From: CADCVT01 sp036389155
GTDB taxonomy: Bacteria > Actinomycetota > Thermoleophilia > Solirubrobacterales > Solirubrobacteraceae
Assembly: GCA_036389155.1 (NCBI GenBank)
Contig: DASVQN010000043.1
Location: 124,001-188,000, forward strand
DNA length: 64,000 nucleotides
Direction of reading: 5' to 3'
Both the position numbers and the translations under genes were made by a program. This document shows positions 23,729-31,898 of this stretch, piece after piece (positions within the stretch are counted from its first letter, which is position 1; every line of letters starts with the position of its first letter). The notes beneath the pieces were generated by a model, which was not told where the DNA came from, ran no database searches, and saw only the letters and a program-made list of their open reading frames with translations.

Positions 23729-25012
23729 ATGACCCGCCGCCGCCCCACCCTGATCATCGCCTCCCTGCTCGCGACCGCGCTCTGCGCGGCGCCGGCGCAC
23801 GCTGCCCCGCAGATCGTCCCGCACGAGGTGGTCGTCAAGCGGGCGGGCCAGGCGCCGACGGTGAAAACGGTCCGGAACGTCCACAAGGCGCTGGACGCGC
23901 TGCGGCGCTCCGACAGCGTCCAGTACGCGGCGCCGAACCCGGTCGCGCACGCCGCGGCGTTCGTTCCCAACGACCCCGGCCGAGGCCGCGGCTGGCAGGC
24001 GCTGCAGTGGAACTTCCTCCAGGCCGCGGGCGTCAACGCGCCCGTCGCCTGGCAGCACGCGATCGACGCCGGCGCGCCCGGCGGCCGCGGCGTCACGATC
24101 GCCGTCCTCGACAGCGGGGCCGCGTACGCCGACCGCGGCCGCTACCGCCAGTCGCCCGACCTCGCGCAGACGCGCTTCCTCCAGGGCTACGACTTCATCG
24201 ACGGCGACGCGTACCCCAACGACGACAACGGCCACGGCACGCACGTCACGAGCACGATCGCCGAGTCGACGAACAACGGCATCGGGCTGACCGGCCTGGC
24301 CTACGGCGCGTCGATCATGCCGGTGCGCGTCCTCGACGCCCGCGGCGAGGGCGACGCCGCCACCATCGCCGAGGCCGTCCGCTTCGCGGTCAGGCGCGGC
24401 GCCGACCTCATCAACCTCTCGCTCGAATTCGGGACGGACGTCGGCGCGAAGGAGATCCCCACGCTCCTCGACGCGCTCGCCTTCGCGCGCAAGCGCGGGG
24501 TCCTCGTCGTCGGCGCGTCGGGGAACGAGGGCGACACGATCCTCGCCTTCCCGGCCCGCTCCTCCAACGTCTTCAGCGTCGGCGCGACGACCGAGCACGG
24601 CTGCCTGTCGGACTACTCGAACCTCGGCCGCGGCCTCGACATCGTCGCCCCCGGCGGCGGGACGGACGCGCTGGACGACGACCCGAACTGCCGCCCGGAG
24701 GACATGCCGGGGCGCCCGATCCTGCAGATCACCTTCGAGGGCGACTCGGTGCGCCGCTTCGGCCTGCCGTCCTCCTACGAGGGGACGTCGATGGCCGTCC
24801 CGCACGTCACCGCGACGGCGGCGCTCGTCCTCGCCTCGCGCGTCCTCGGGCCGAACCCGTCGCCCGAGGACCTCATCGCGCACCTCAAGGCGACGGCGCG
24901 CGACCTCGGCCCGAAGGGCGTCGACACGCACTACGGCGCCGGCCTGGTGGACGCCGCCGCAGCGACCGACCGCAGGTCGCTCGCCGCGCTGCAGGCGCGC
25001 GCCCGCCGCTGA
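23729..25012 (+). CDS. Secreted subtilisin-family serine protease
   Basis: A 427-residue S8 peptidase with a signal peptide (LIIASLLATALCAAPAHA) and a short pro-region (VVKRAGQAPTVKTVRNVHKA). The catalytic triad is in AVLDSGAAY (Asp), NGHGTHVTSTIAE (His) and GTSMAVPHVTATAAL (Ser); the oxyanion segment is VVGASGNEG. There is no C-terminal appendage, so it is a minimal exported subtilase. It is divergent from tadA with a 50-nt gap. Confidence 0.93.
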   Translation: MTRRRPTLIIASLLATALCAAPAHAAPQIVPHEVVVKRAGQAPTVKTVRNVHKALDALRRSDSVQYAAPNPVAHAAAFVPNDPGRGRGWQALQWNFLQAAGVNAPVAWQHAIDAGAPGGRGVTIAVLDSGAAYADRGRYRQSPDLAQTRFLQGYDFIDGDAYPNDDNGHGTHVTSTIAESTNNGIGLTGLAYGASIMPVRVLDARGEGDAATIAEAVRFAVRRGADLINLSLEFGTDVGAKEIPTLLDALAFARKRGVLVVGASGNEGDTILAFPARSSNVFSVGATTEHGCLSDYSNLGRGLDIVAPGGGTDALDDDPNCRPEDMPGRPILQITFEGDSVRRFGLPSSYEGTSMAVPHVTATAALVLASRVLGPNPSPEDLIAHLKATARDLGPKGVDTHYGAGLVDAAAATDRRSLAALQARARR

Positions 25013-25027
25013 GCCGCCGCGGCACCG

Positions 25028-25471
25028 CTACGTCGTCCGGATGATGAGCACGCTGCAGGGCGCGTGGTGCGAGACCTTGTTCGGCACCGAGCCCAGCAGG
25101 AAGCGCCGCGCGCCGGTCATGCCCTTGTTGCCGACGATGATGAGATCGGACTTCGTCTCCTCGGCCACGTCGAGGATCGCGTCGGCGGGATCGCCCTGGC
25201 GCGCGAAGCGCTCGACCGTCACCCCGGCGGCCTCGGCCACCTCGGCCGCCTCGGCGAGCGTCCCGTCGACGTCCTCGCGCGGGTTGATGCTCCACTGCAC
25301 GTCGTCCGGCGCCTGCTGCTTCTCCTCACGGATGCGCTGACCGGACACGGGCTCGTACGCGCTGACCAGCTGCACCTTCGCCCCGACGGACTTCGCCAGA
25401 TCGACGGCCTGCCGGACCGCTTCGTCCGCGGTCTCAGAACCGTCCGTCCCCACCACGATGGAACTGAACAT
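25028..25471 (-). CDS. Universal stress protein (UspA family)
   Basis: A 147-residue single Usp domain. It starts MFSSIVVGTDGSETADEAV, has the ATP-binding loop IIVGNKGMTGARRFLLGSVP (G-2x-G-9x-G pattern) and ends SHHAPCSVLIIRTT. The middle carries a Gln/Lys-rich loop. A cytosolic ATP-binding stress protein; no regulator is adjacent. It converges with the subtilase gene with 15 nt between them. Confidence 0.92.
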   Translation of the reverse strand: MFSSIVVGTDGSETADEAVRQAVDLAKSVGAKVQLVSAYEPVSGQRIREEKQQAPDDVQWSINPREDVDGTLAEAAEVAEAAGVTVERFARQGDPADAILDVAEETKSDLIIVGNKGMTGARRFLLGSVPNKVSHHAPCSVLIIRTT

Positions 25472-25549
25472 CGTCCTCCTATCGGTCTACGAGCAGCGGC
25501 CGGAGCGGACTCTAACCTGCCGCTAGCCTGCGGCGCGTGACGTCCGTCC

Positions 25550-25636
25550 TCAGGCGAGCCGGACGACAGCGATGACGATGCCCGCGACAACCGACACCAC
25601 GATCGCCGCCTGCACCCAGATCCACAGCGGGTTCAC
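25550..25636 (-). CDS. 28-residue single-pass membrane peptide (possible)
   Basis: A GTG at 25636 opens a 28-codon frame encoding an almost wholly hydrophobic peptide (IWVQAAIVVSVVAGIVIAVV) ending in RLA, flanked by short polar ends. Composition is exactly that of a single transmembrane helix. No Shine-Dalgarno is evident. Spacing between the Usp gene and the next divergent frame leaves room for it. Small membrane peptides are often missed, but this one rests on composition only. Confidence 0.35.
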   Translation of the reverse strand: MNPLWIWVQAAIVVSVVAGIVIAVVRLA

Positions 25637-25651
25637 GGGAGGGCGAGTCTA

Positions 25652-25948
25652 GTGGCGGCCGACAGCGGGCTCTCGCCGCGGGCGCGCGCGATCCTCGAGG
25701 CCGTGGAGCGCGAGGTCTCCGCGCGGCTGCTAGAGCTCGAGGCCGACGCCGCGTCCGTCGCGCCGCGCCGGATCGTCCCCTTCGCCCGCCCCGCGCCCGA
25801 GCTGCTCACGGCGCTGGAGCTCGGCGTCGCCGGCCTCTCGCGCGAGGAGGTCGGCGCGTCGCTCGGCGTCGCGGACCCCGCGCCGATCCTAGACGCGGTC
25901 TTCGGCCCCGGCAGCCCGCCGCGCGCCCGCCTTCCGCGCGCCGCCTAG
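25652..25948 (+). CDS. Conserved hypothetical protein, helical
   Basis: A 98-residue frame from GTG at 25652. It is largely helical (SPRARAILEAVEREVSARLL), then a Pro/Arg hinge, then an HTH-like helix pair (GVAGLSREEVGASLGVAD). The SREEVGASLGV segment resembles the start of a DNA-binding helix pair but is incomplete. Its last 60 nt overlap the 3' end of the convergent membrane-protein gene. No family recognised; composition supports coding. Confidence 0.5.
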   Translation: MAADSGLSPRARAILEAVEREVSARLLELEADAASVAPRRIVPFARPAPELLTALELGVAGLSREEVGASLGVADPAPILDAVFGPGSPPRARLPRAA

Positions 25949-26395
25949 CACCGCGACGGCGATCGACACCGCGAAGAGCGCCGCGGTCATGAGCAGCCAC
26001 CGCGCGAGGTAGTCCGGCGCGTCGACGCCGGTGACGCTGCGGTACAGGCCCGGGGCCTTGTCGAGGATGAGCGGGAACCAGGTGAGGAACAGCAGCCCGC
26101 TGAGGATCGCGGGCACGCGCACGACGTTGATGCTCACCGGCGTGCGCTGGAAGGCGCGGTCGAGCAGCGTGTAGAGCGGATACGCGACGAGGTCGTGCAG
26201 GACGATCGCGCCCGCGAACCACAGCAGGATGGTGAACGCATTCTTCAGGTCGGCGAGCTGCAGCGCGGCGTACCCCGCGATCCCGAACGACACGACGAAG
26301 CCCGCGAGGTGCAGCGGGCGCTCGCCGTAGCGCTCGGCGAAGCGGCCGCGGTGCTCGTGGTCCGGCGGCGGGCCCTGGCGCGGGGTGTCCGTCAT
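25889..26395 (-). CDS. Integral membrane protein of the molybdoenzyme operon
   Basis: A 168-residue protein with four hydrophobic segments (HLAGFVVSFGIAGYAALQL, FTILLWFAGAIVLHDLVAYP, RVPAILSGLLFLTWFPLIL, WLLMTAALFAVSIAVAVLGG). ATG at 26395 overlaps the stop of the molybdopterin oxidoreductase gene (ATGA). His and Arg residues next to the helices (HLAG, LHDLVAY) could be functional, but a heme-ligand pattern is not certain. Probably a membrane partner of the molybdoenzyme. The C-terminal tail is basic. Confidence 0.8.
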   Translation of the reverse strand: MTDTPRQGPPPDHEHRGRFAERYGERPLHLAGFVVSFGIAGYAALQLADLKNAFTILLWFAGAIVLHDLVAYPLYTLLDRAFQRTPVSINVVRVPAILSGLLFLTWFPLILDKAPGLYRSVTGVDAPDYLARWLLMTAALFAVSIAVAVLGGARKAGARRAAGAEDRV

Positions 26396-27615
26396 GCGCG
26401 CACCTCGATCCGCTTGACCCACTTGGTGTTGTGGACGCCCGGCGCCCCGGGGATGATCAGCCGCGCCGGATAGCCGTGATCCAGCGAGAGGTCCTCGCCG
26501 TCGACCCGCAGGGCGAGGAGCGAGCGCCCGTCGTTCGCCTGCGCGCCGTTCAGCGTCACCTGGCGGAAGCCGCCGCCGGGCTGCAGCGACTCGACGAAGA
26601 TCTCGCCGGCGTCGACGCCGGCGAGCTTGGCGAGGTCGCGAAGCCGCACGCCCGTCCAGCGCCGCGTCGCCGTCCATCCCTCCACGCACGCGATCGGGAG
26701 CGTCGCGGTCACGAGGTCCATCGCGAGCAGGTCGTCGCGCGTCAGCGAGCGGCCGTTCACGTCCAGCCGGTAGTCCGGGCCGACCATCTCCGGGGTGACG
26801 CGCGCACGCCGCGCCGTCTTGTTGACCTGGAAGTCGTTCGCCCTGTCGCCGGTCTTGGGCGCCGTCCCCTCGCCGCGCGGGGCGAGCAGCGAGAGGCTGC
26901 GCAGCGGCCCGCCGACCGACTGGCCGAGCCCCTGCAGGCCGAGCAGGAGCGACCCCGCCCCGATGGTCGCCAGCGCGCCGCGGCGGCTGATCGTCCCGCC
27001 CGCCGGAACCGCCTCGCGCAGTGGCGCGGTCACGCCCTCCTCGCGGAACGCCCTCCGTACGACGGGGAGCTTCCCGAGGACGTGCACCGTCAGCCCGGCG
27101 AGGAACACGACGGCGCCGTAGTAGTGCGCGGGGACGAACGCGAAGTTCCACGGGTACCAGTACTGCAGGTTGATGATCCCGGTGGCGAGGACGAAGAGGC
27201 TGCCGCCGACGAGCAGCGCGAGCCCGGCCCGCTCGAGCGCGTGCGCGAGGTTGCGGACCGGCGGCCACTCGAACAGCTTCGGGATGACCGTCCACAGCTT
27301 CGCGAGCAGGACGGGGAAGAGCAGCAGCCCGCAGACGACGTGCAGCCCCTGGTTGACCGCGAACAGCCAGTCGGCGGCCGGCCAGTCGAAGACGTCGTCG
27401 AGGAGCTTGGTGACCGGGTCGCGCTCGAACGTCTGGTTGCGCCCGAGCTCGGACTCGTAGGAGATGTGGGACGCGAAGCCGGTGAACGTGCAGATCGCGA
27501 CGAGGGGCAGGAGCGCCGAGCTGAGGATCGACGCGAACCATTCCGTGCGCAGCGGGCTGCGCCAGAACTCCTTGCGGAACGGGCCGGGCGGAGGGTCTTC
27601 GGGATACAGGCGCAC
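26392..27615 (-). CDS. Membrane cytochrome b561-like/sulfite-oxidase-family molybdopterin oxidoreductase fusion
   Basis: A 407-residue protein. The first about 200 residues have four transmembrane helices with His residues of a cytochrome b type (SSALLPLVAICTFTGFASHI, FAVNQGLHVVCGLLLFPVLL, AHYYGAVVFLAGLTVHVLG). A twin-arginine-like SRRGALATIGAG follows, then an Oxidored_molyb domain with the Mo-ligating Cys in LPIACVEGWTATRRWTG, plus ARLIIPGAPGVHNTKWVKRI. GTG at 27615 is the first plausible start; no good Shine-Dalgarno. It likely passes electrons between a periplasmic Mo site and membrane heme. The substrate is unknown. Confidence 0.85.
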   Translation of the reverse strand: MRLYPEDPPPGPFRKEFWRSPLRTEWFASILSSALLPLVAICTFTGFASHISYESELGRNQTFERDPVTKLLDDVFDWPAADWLFAVNQGLHVVCGLLLFPVLLAKLWTVIPKLFEWPPVRNLAHALERAGLALLVGGSLFVLATGIINLQYWYPWNFAFVPAHYYGAVVFLAGLTVHVLGKLPVVRRAFREEGVTAPLREAVPAGGTISRRGALATIGAGSLLLGLQGLGQSVGGPLRSLSLLAPRGEGTAPKTGDRANDFQVNKTARRARVTPEMVGPDYRLDVNGRSLTRDDLLAMDLVTATLPIACVEGWTATRRWTGVRLRDLAKLAGVDAGEIFVESLQPGGGFRQVTLNGAQANDGRSLLALRVDGEDLSLDHGYPARLIIPGAPGVHNTKWVKRIEVRA

Positions 27616-27684
27616 AAAGGGGTATGCGCACCAGCTCCGATCCCGGATGACATCCAGACGCGCTTCTCGCGCGTAGGAGGGGTC

Positions 27685-28284
27685 GTGGCGCTCGACATCT
27701 ACGAGGACGGGCTGGCGCCGGCGTCCCCGCCGCTGCGCGCCCGCATGGCCGACGGAACCGTCGTGCCCGTGCCCCTCGGGCGCTGGCTCGGGCCGCCCAC
27801 GGCGGAGGAGGAGCGGGTGCTGGCACGCGCCCGCGGCCCGGTGCTGGACGTCGGCTGCGGGCCGGGGCGGCACGTGCTCGCGCTCCAGCGGCGCGGCGTG
27901 CTGGCGCTCGGCGTCGACGTGTCGGGGGTCGCGGTGCGGCTGGCGCGGCGGCGCGGGGCACCGGCGATCGAGGGCTCGGTCTTCGCCGCGCTCCCCGGCC
28001 GCTGGCAGACCGCCCTGCTCCTGGACGGGAACGTCGGGATCGCCGGCGACCCCGCCGCGCTGCTGCGGCGCGTGGCCGCCGTGCTGCGACCGGGCGGGCG
28101 CGTGCTCGTGGAGGTCGAGCCGCCCGGCGTTCCCACGCGCGTCGAGCTCGTGCGGCTGGAGTGCGGCGGCCGCCTGGGCGACCCCTTCCCGTGGGCGCAC
28201 GTCGGCGCCGACGACGTGCCCGGCCCGCTCGACGTGCGCGAGGCGTGGTGCGACGGCGGGCGCTGGTTCGCCGAGCTCGGCTAG
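27685..28284 (+). CDS. Class I SAM-dependent methyltransferase
   Basis: A 199-residue methyltransferase-fold protein. Motif I is PVLDVGCGPGRHVLALQRRG, followed by ALGVDVSGVAVRLARRRGAP and the later VLRPGGRVLVEVEPPG. GTG at 27685 has AGGAGG (27675-27680) only 4 nt upstream. It is divergent from the molybdoenzyme (69-nt gap) and convergent with the lipoprotein, overlapping it by 4 nt. The substrate cannot be inferred; there is no RNA- or DNA-binding appendage. Confidence 0.82.
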   Translation: MALDIYEDGLAPASPPLRARMADGTVVPVPLGRWLGPPTAEEERVLARARGPVLDVGCGPGRHVLALQRRGVLALGVDVSGVAVRLARRRGAPAIEGSVFAALPGRWQTALLLDGNVGIAGDPAALLRRVAAVLRPGGRVLVEVEPPGVPTRVELVRLECGGRLGDPFPWAHVGADDVPGPLDVREAWCDGGRWFAELG

Positions 28285-29264
28285 CGCGTCGGGTCGAGGA
28301 GCTGCAGCGTGCCGTCGGCGCGGCTCGCGACGAACACGCGGCCGCTCGGCTCGTGGACGGCGACGGAGTTCGGCTGGCGGACGGTCGGGTAGCGGTCGAC
28401 CGGCCGGGGCGCGCCGTTCGCGGGGAGCCACACGACCTCGTTGCGCCCGGTCAGCGTGACCCACAGCCGCCCGCGCGTGCGGTCGATCGTCATGCCGTAC
28501 GGCGCGCCGGGGAGCGCGACGCGGCGGACGAGCTCGAGCTTCGGCCGCGTGCGGAAGAGCAGGACCGCGTCGCCGTCGGTGTCGGCGACGTAGACGCGCC
28601 CTCCGGCGCCGGCCTCGACGTGCGTCGGCCCCACGCCCGCCGGGGCCTGCGCGATCTTCCGGCCGTCGCGCTCGTAGAGGGCGAGCACGCGCTCGCGGAC
28701 GGCCACGAGCGCCACCGCCCCACCCGGGATCGCCGCGAGGCCGCCGGGCTGCAGCGGCGTGCGGACCTGCTGCACGCGCCGCCCGTCCTCGACGATCGTG
28801 AGCGTGCTGCCGAACTCGTCGGCGACGAACGTGCGGCCGTGCGATGCGTCCGCGTCGTGCGGGCCGTCGCCGACGCGCGTGACCAGGCTGCGCCCGCGCG
28901 GGAGCGGAACCTCCGCGACGCGGTCGCCGCTCTCGGCCGGGACGATGACCGGGCCGCCCGGCTTCGCGAGCCGGATGTGGCGCGCCGCGCCCGGGAGCGG
29001 GACGTGGCCGACGACGCTGCCGTCCGCATGGTCGACGAGCGCCAGCTCGTCCGGGTCCGTGAGGGCAACCGCGACGAGACCGGTCCGCGGGTCGGCGGCG
29101 ACGCCCTCGGGCTTGTTGCCGACGCGGACGACCGTCCCCGCCGGCGTCGCACTGGGCACCGGTGACCGTGCGGGCTCGGCCGCCGGCGGAAACGCGCGCG
29201 GGTTCGCCTCCGATCCGCACCCGATCATGACCAACAGCAGAATGAGGGGAATGCGGCGGCGCAC
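28281..29264 (-). CDS. Beta-propeller lipoprotein (YncE-like)
   Basis: A 327-residue exported protein. The leader RRIPLILLLVMIGCGSE carries a lipobox cysteine. The mature chain is a seven-bladed-type propeller with repeated VADxDG / VALPGAPYGM blades (NKPEGVAADPRTGLVAVALT, VADTDGDAVLLFRT, QPNSVAVHEPSGRVFVASR), resembling YVTN/YncE proteins. GTG at 29264 gives a proper n-region; the start is only 13 nt from the divergent gene's GTG, so their promoters must overlap coding sequence. Role unknown, cell-surface. Confidence 0.85.
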   Translation of the reverse strand: MRRRIPLILLLVMIGCGSEANPRAFPPAAEPARSPVPSATPAGTVVRVGNKPEGVAADPRTGLVAVALTDPDELALVDHADGSVVGHVPLPGAARHIRLAKPGGPVIVPAESGDRVAEVPLPRGRSLVTRVGDGPHDADASHGRTFVADEFGSTLTIVEDGRRVQQVRTPLQPGGLAAIPGGAVALVAVRERVLALYERDGRKIAQAPAGVGPTHVEAGAGGRVYVADTDGDAVLLFRTRPKLELVRRVALPGAPYGMTIDRTRGRLWVTLTGRNEVVWLPANGAPRPVDRYPTVRQPNSVAVHEPSGRVFVASRADGTLQLLDPTR

Positions 29265-29277
29265 CGAGGGGGGAAGT

Positions 29278-30516
29278 GTGGCGGTCCCCGTCCTCACGCT
29301 GGCGTTCGTCGCGGCGACGTTCGCCGTCGGGCTCACGCTCGACGCGCGCGGCGAGAAGCTCGGGACGCCTCTGCCCCCGCTGCTCTTCGACGTCCACGTC
29401 CACGTCGGTGTCCTGTGGGCGCTGCTCGCTGCCGCGCTCCTGGCCGCGGCCGTCGCGCTCGCGCCGCGCGCCGCTCGCCTCCCCCCGCGCGCCTTCGCCG
29501 CCGCGACCCTCGCCGCCGCGCTCGTCCTCCGACTCGCCGTCGGCGCCGTCCGCTCCGGCCCCGACGGCTGGGACGAGCCGTTCGACGAGTCGTTCGAGGC
29601 GAAGAACGAGTACCTCCCCGCGCTACCCGCGCTGGAGCACGGCGCCCGCTGGTTCCTGGACCGCTTCGCCGAGCTGGTCCCCGCGCTGCCCGCGCACGCC
29701 GCCGGCCACCCGCCCGGGCTGCTGCTCGTCCTGCACTGGCTCGGCATCGACAGCCCGCGGGGCGCGGCGGCGCTGGTGATCGGCGTAGGCGTGTGCGCGG
29801 TCCCGCTCACCTACCTGCTCGCGCGGCGCCTGCTCGACGAGGAGCGCGCGCGCGTCGCCGGGCTCCTCGCGGTCTTCGCGCCGGCGACGACGCTGTACGG
29901 CGTGACCTCGGCGGACGCCGCCTACGCCGCGATCGGCGCGGCGGCCGCGCTGCTGCTCCTCACGCGGCCGCTCGTCGGCGCCGCCGCCCTCGCGATCGCA
30001 AACTTCTTCTCGTACGCCTTGCTCGCCATCGGCGCGTGGGCCGCGCTCGTCCGCTTCCGCGAGGAGGGCGCGCGGACCGCGCTGCGCCTCGCCGCGCTCT
30101 GCGCCCTCGCGCTCGTCCTCCTCTACGCGGCGCTCTACGCCCTGACCGGGTTCGAGCTGCCGGCCGTGCTGCAGGCGACGCAGGACGTGTACGACAACTC
30201 GATCGCGCGCGAGCGCCCGTACGCCTTCTGGGTCTTCGGCTCCCCGGCGGCGTTCCTCGCGTTCCTCGGCCTGCCCATCGCCTGGTACGCCGCGGCGACG
30301 AAGCACCCGGCCGCCGAGGCCCTCGCCGTCGTCATCGTCGTCAGCGCGATCGCCGGGTTCACCAAGGCGGAGACCGAGCGGATCTGGCTGATGTACGTCC
30401 CGCTCGCGTGCGTGGCGGCGGCAGCCGTCCTGCCCCCGCGGCGCCTCACGCTCGTCCTCGCGCTGCTCGCGGTCCAATCGCTGGTGGTCGAGATGCTGTT
30501 CGGGACGGTCTGGTGA
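29278..30516 (+). CDS. Polytopic GT-C-type glycosyltransferase
   Basis: A 412-residue membrane protein with about ten transmembrane helices. The first extracytoplasmic loop has acidic residues and the GT39/GT83-like stretch WDEPFDESFEAKNEYLPAL, then HAAGHPPGLLLVLHWLGI, the pattern of polyprenyl-phosphate-sugar-dependent mannosyltransferases. Near the end a TKAETERIWLMYVPL loop is like that of ArnT/PMT relatives. GTG at 29278 follows a GAGGGGGGAA Shine-Dalgarno; ATG at 29251 is an alternative that overlaps the divergent gene. The acceptor is unknown. Confidence 0.78.
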   Translation: MAVPVLTLAFVAATFAVGLTLDARGEKLGTPLPPLLFDVHVHVGVLWALLAAALLAAAVALAPRAARLPPRAFAAATLAAALVLRLAVGAVRSGPDGWDEPFDESFEAKNEYLPALPALEHGARWFLDRFAELVPALPAHAAGHPPGLLLVLHWLGIDSPRGAAALVIGVGVCAVPLTYLLARRLLDEERARVAGLLAVFAPATTLYGVTSADAAYAAIGAAAALLLLTRPLVGAAALAIANFFSYALLAIGAWAALVRFREEGARTALRLAALCALALVLLYAALYALTGFELPAVLQATQDVYDNSIARERPYAFWVFGSPAAFLAFLGLPIAWYAAATKHPAAEALAVVIVVSAIAGFTKAETERIWLMYVPLACVAAAAVLPPRRLTLVLALLAVQSLVVEMLFGTVW

Positions 30517-30557
30517 CGCGCGCACATGCGCTCCGGTCGGCTGAAGCTCGTGGATCT

Positions 30558-30591
30558 AAAGTTTCGGAAAGAGCGTAGTTTTTGAAACTTT
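30558..30591. promoter_or_regulatory. AAAGTTTC...GAAACTTT inverted repeat upstream of the toxin-antitoxin-like pair
   Basis: AAAGTTTC (30558-30565) and GAAACTTT (30584-30591) are perfect 8-bp inverted arms with an 18-nt spacer in an unusually AT-rich patch. The right arm ends at the first possible TTG start of the HTH gene (30590). The placement suits autoregulation by that DNA-binding protein. A hairpin in the mRNA leader is an alternative reading. Confidence 0.55.
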
Positions 30592-31309
30592 GGGTATCCT
30601 CGTTGCCTTGTCGTCGATCCCGCGCAAAGAGCAGGTCTTCAAGGACATCGTGCGGCTCCGCCGCGCCGAGCAGGCGGCGCCCGAGCTCCGTGAGATCGCG
30701 ACCGTGCGCTCGCATCTCGAACGCGAGCTCGGCGGCAGCGTGTCCCGATCGCTCGCGGCGCGCCTACTCGGTGTCAGTCACACGGCACTGCAGAAGTGGA
30801 TCGATGCCGGCGACGTGCCCGTGGTCATCACGCCGTCGGGCCGTAAGGCCGTTCCGGTCGCCGCGCTCGTCGACCTGTACGAGGCGGTCCGGTCCGCACG
30901 CACGACCGGCGAACGCCGCCTCCACGTGATGGAGCCGAACATGGCCGCCGCGCGCGCGAGGGCGGATGCACTCAAGGCCGACAAGCTGCTGGCCGGCTCC
31001 GCCTCGCCGCGGGACCCGCACGATCGCGGGGAACGCCGCAATCGCGCGTATCACGCAGCGCTCGCGCGCCGCCTTCGGAGAGATGCGGTGGACCGTGCGC
31101 TGCACCAGCTTTGGCGCTGGGAGGAGGAGGGCAACATCGATACGCGCTACGCCGCGGAGTGGGAGCGCGTCCTACGCCTCCCGATCGCTGACATCAAACG
31201 CGTGCTGACCGATGACAGCCCGCACGCGCGCGATCTCCGGCAAAACTCGCCCTTCGCCGGCGCGCTCAGCGAGCCGGAACGTCGGAAGATCCTCGAGGAG
31301 ATCCTGTAG
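30590..31309 (+). CDS. HTH protein, probable antitoxin partner of the DUF6036 gene
   Basis: A frame of up to 239 residues. Residues about 50-105 form a MerR/excisionase-type DNA-binding domain (SRSLAARLLGVSHTALQKWI, ITPSGRKAVPVAALVDLYEA). The C-terminal half is charged and helical (RRNRAYHAALARRLRRDAV, HQLWRWEEEGNIDTRYAAEW). No ATG is available; TTG at 30590 or 30608 is the likely start, and the exact N-terminus is uncertain. Two nt after its stop comes the DUF6036 gene. The two-gene unit with a palindromic promoter resembles toxin-antitoxin or AbiE-type organisation. Confidence 0.72.
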   Translation: MGILVALSSIPRKEQVFKDIVRLRRAEQAAPELREIATVRSHLERELGGSVSRSLAARLLGVSHTALQKWIDAGDVPVVITPSGRKAVPVAALVDLYEAVRSARTTGERRLHVMEPNMAAARARADALKADKLLAGSASPRDPHDRGERRNRAYHAALARRLRRDAVDRALHQLWRWEEEGNIDTRYAAEWERVLRLPIADIKRVLTDDSPHARDLRQNSPFAGALSEPERRKILEEIL

Positions 31310-31311
31310 CG

Positions 31312-31869
31312 GTGCGGCGGCGCGACCTCGAGCATGTCGTTGCCGCAGCGGCACAGATCGTCGGCGAAGAGGAGTTCATCGTCGTCGGGAGCCAGGCCAT
31401 CCTCGGCAGCCATCCTGACGCGCCCGAGGCGCTGCTCCGCTCTCAAGAGGCCGACCTGTACCCGCGCGCAGCCCCGGGCAAGGCGATCGGAATCGAAGGG
31501 GCGCTGGGCGACGGATCGCACTTCCAACAGACGTTCGGCTACTACGCGCATGCCGTCGGGCCCGAGACCGCGAAGGCTCCCGCCGGGTGGGAGGAGCGAC
31601 TGGTCGTCGTCGAAGTTCCGCCGCGCGTCGCGAGCAAGACGAGGGCCAGGGCTCTATGCCTCGAGCCGCACGACCTCATCCTCTCCAAGCTTGTCGCGCA
31701 CCGGCCGCGCGATTGGGCCTTCGCAGAGGAAGCAGTCCTCGCCGGGCTGGTAGACCCCGCGATCCTTCTCGAGCGCGTCAGCGACCTACCCGTCTCGGCG
31801 GAGCTTCGAGCGGTGATCGCGGATGGGCTCGCCCTCATAGCCGAGGCCGCTCCTCCGTCCGATCGCTGA
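31312..31869 (+). CDS. DUF6036-type nucleotidyltransferase-like protein (probable toxin)
   Basis: A 185-residue protein. The N-terminal motif VVGSQAILGSHPDAPEALLR followed by SQEADLYP is the shape of the DUF6036 nucleotidyltransferase-like family: Gly-Ser loop then Asp. A second conserved patch is LCLEPHDLILSKLVAHRPRD. The fold is related to AbiEii/minimal nucleotidyltransferases. GTG at 31312 follows a GAGGAG inside the upstream gene. The partner HTH gene and operator support a toxin-antitoxin reading; target and activity are not known from sequence. Confidence 0.78.
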   Translation: MRRRDLEHVVAAAAQIVGEEEFIVVGSQAILGSHPDAPEALLRSQEADLYPRAAPGKAIGIEGALGDGSHFQQTFGYYAHAVGPETAKAPAGWEERLVVVEVPPRVASKTRARALCLEPHDLILSKLVAHRPRDWAFAEEAVLAGLVDPAILLERVSDLPVSAELRAVIADGLALIAEAAPPSDR

Positions 31870-31898
31870 CGGCACTGCAACGGGCGAGGAACGCCTGC

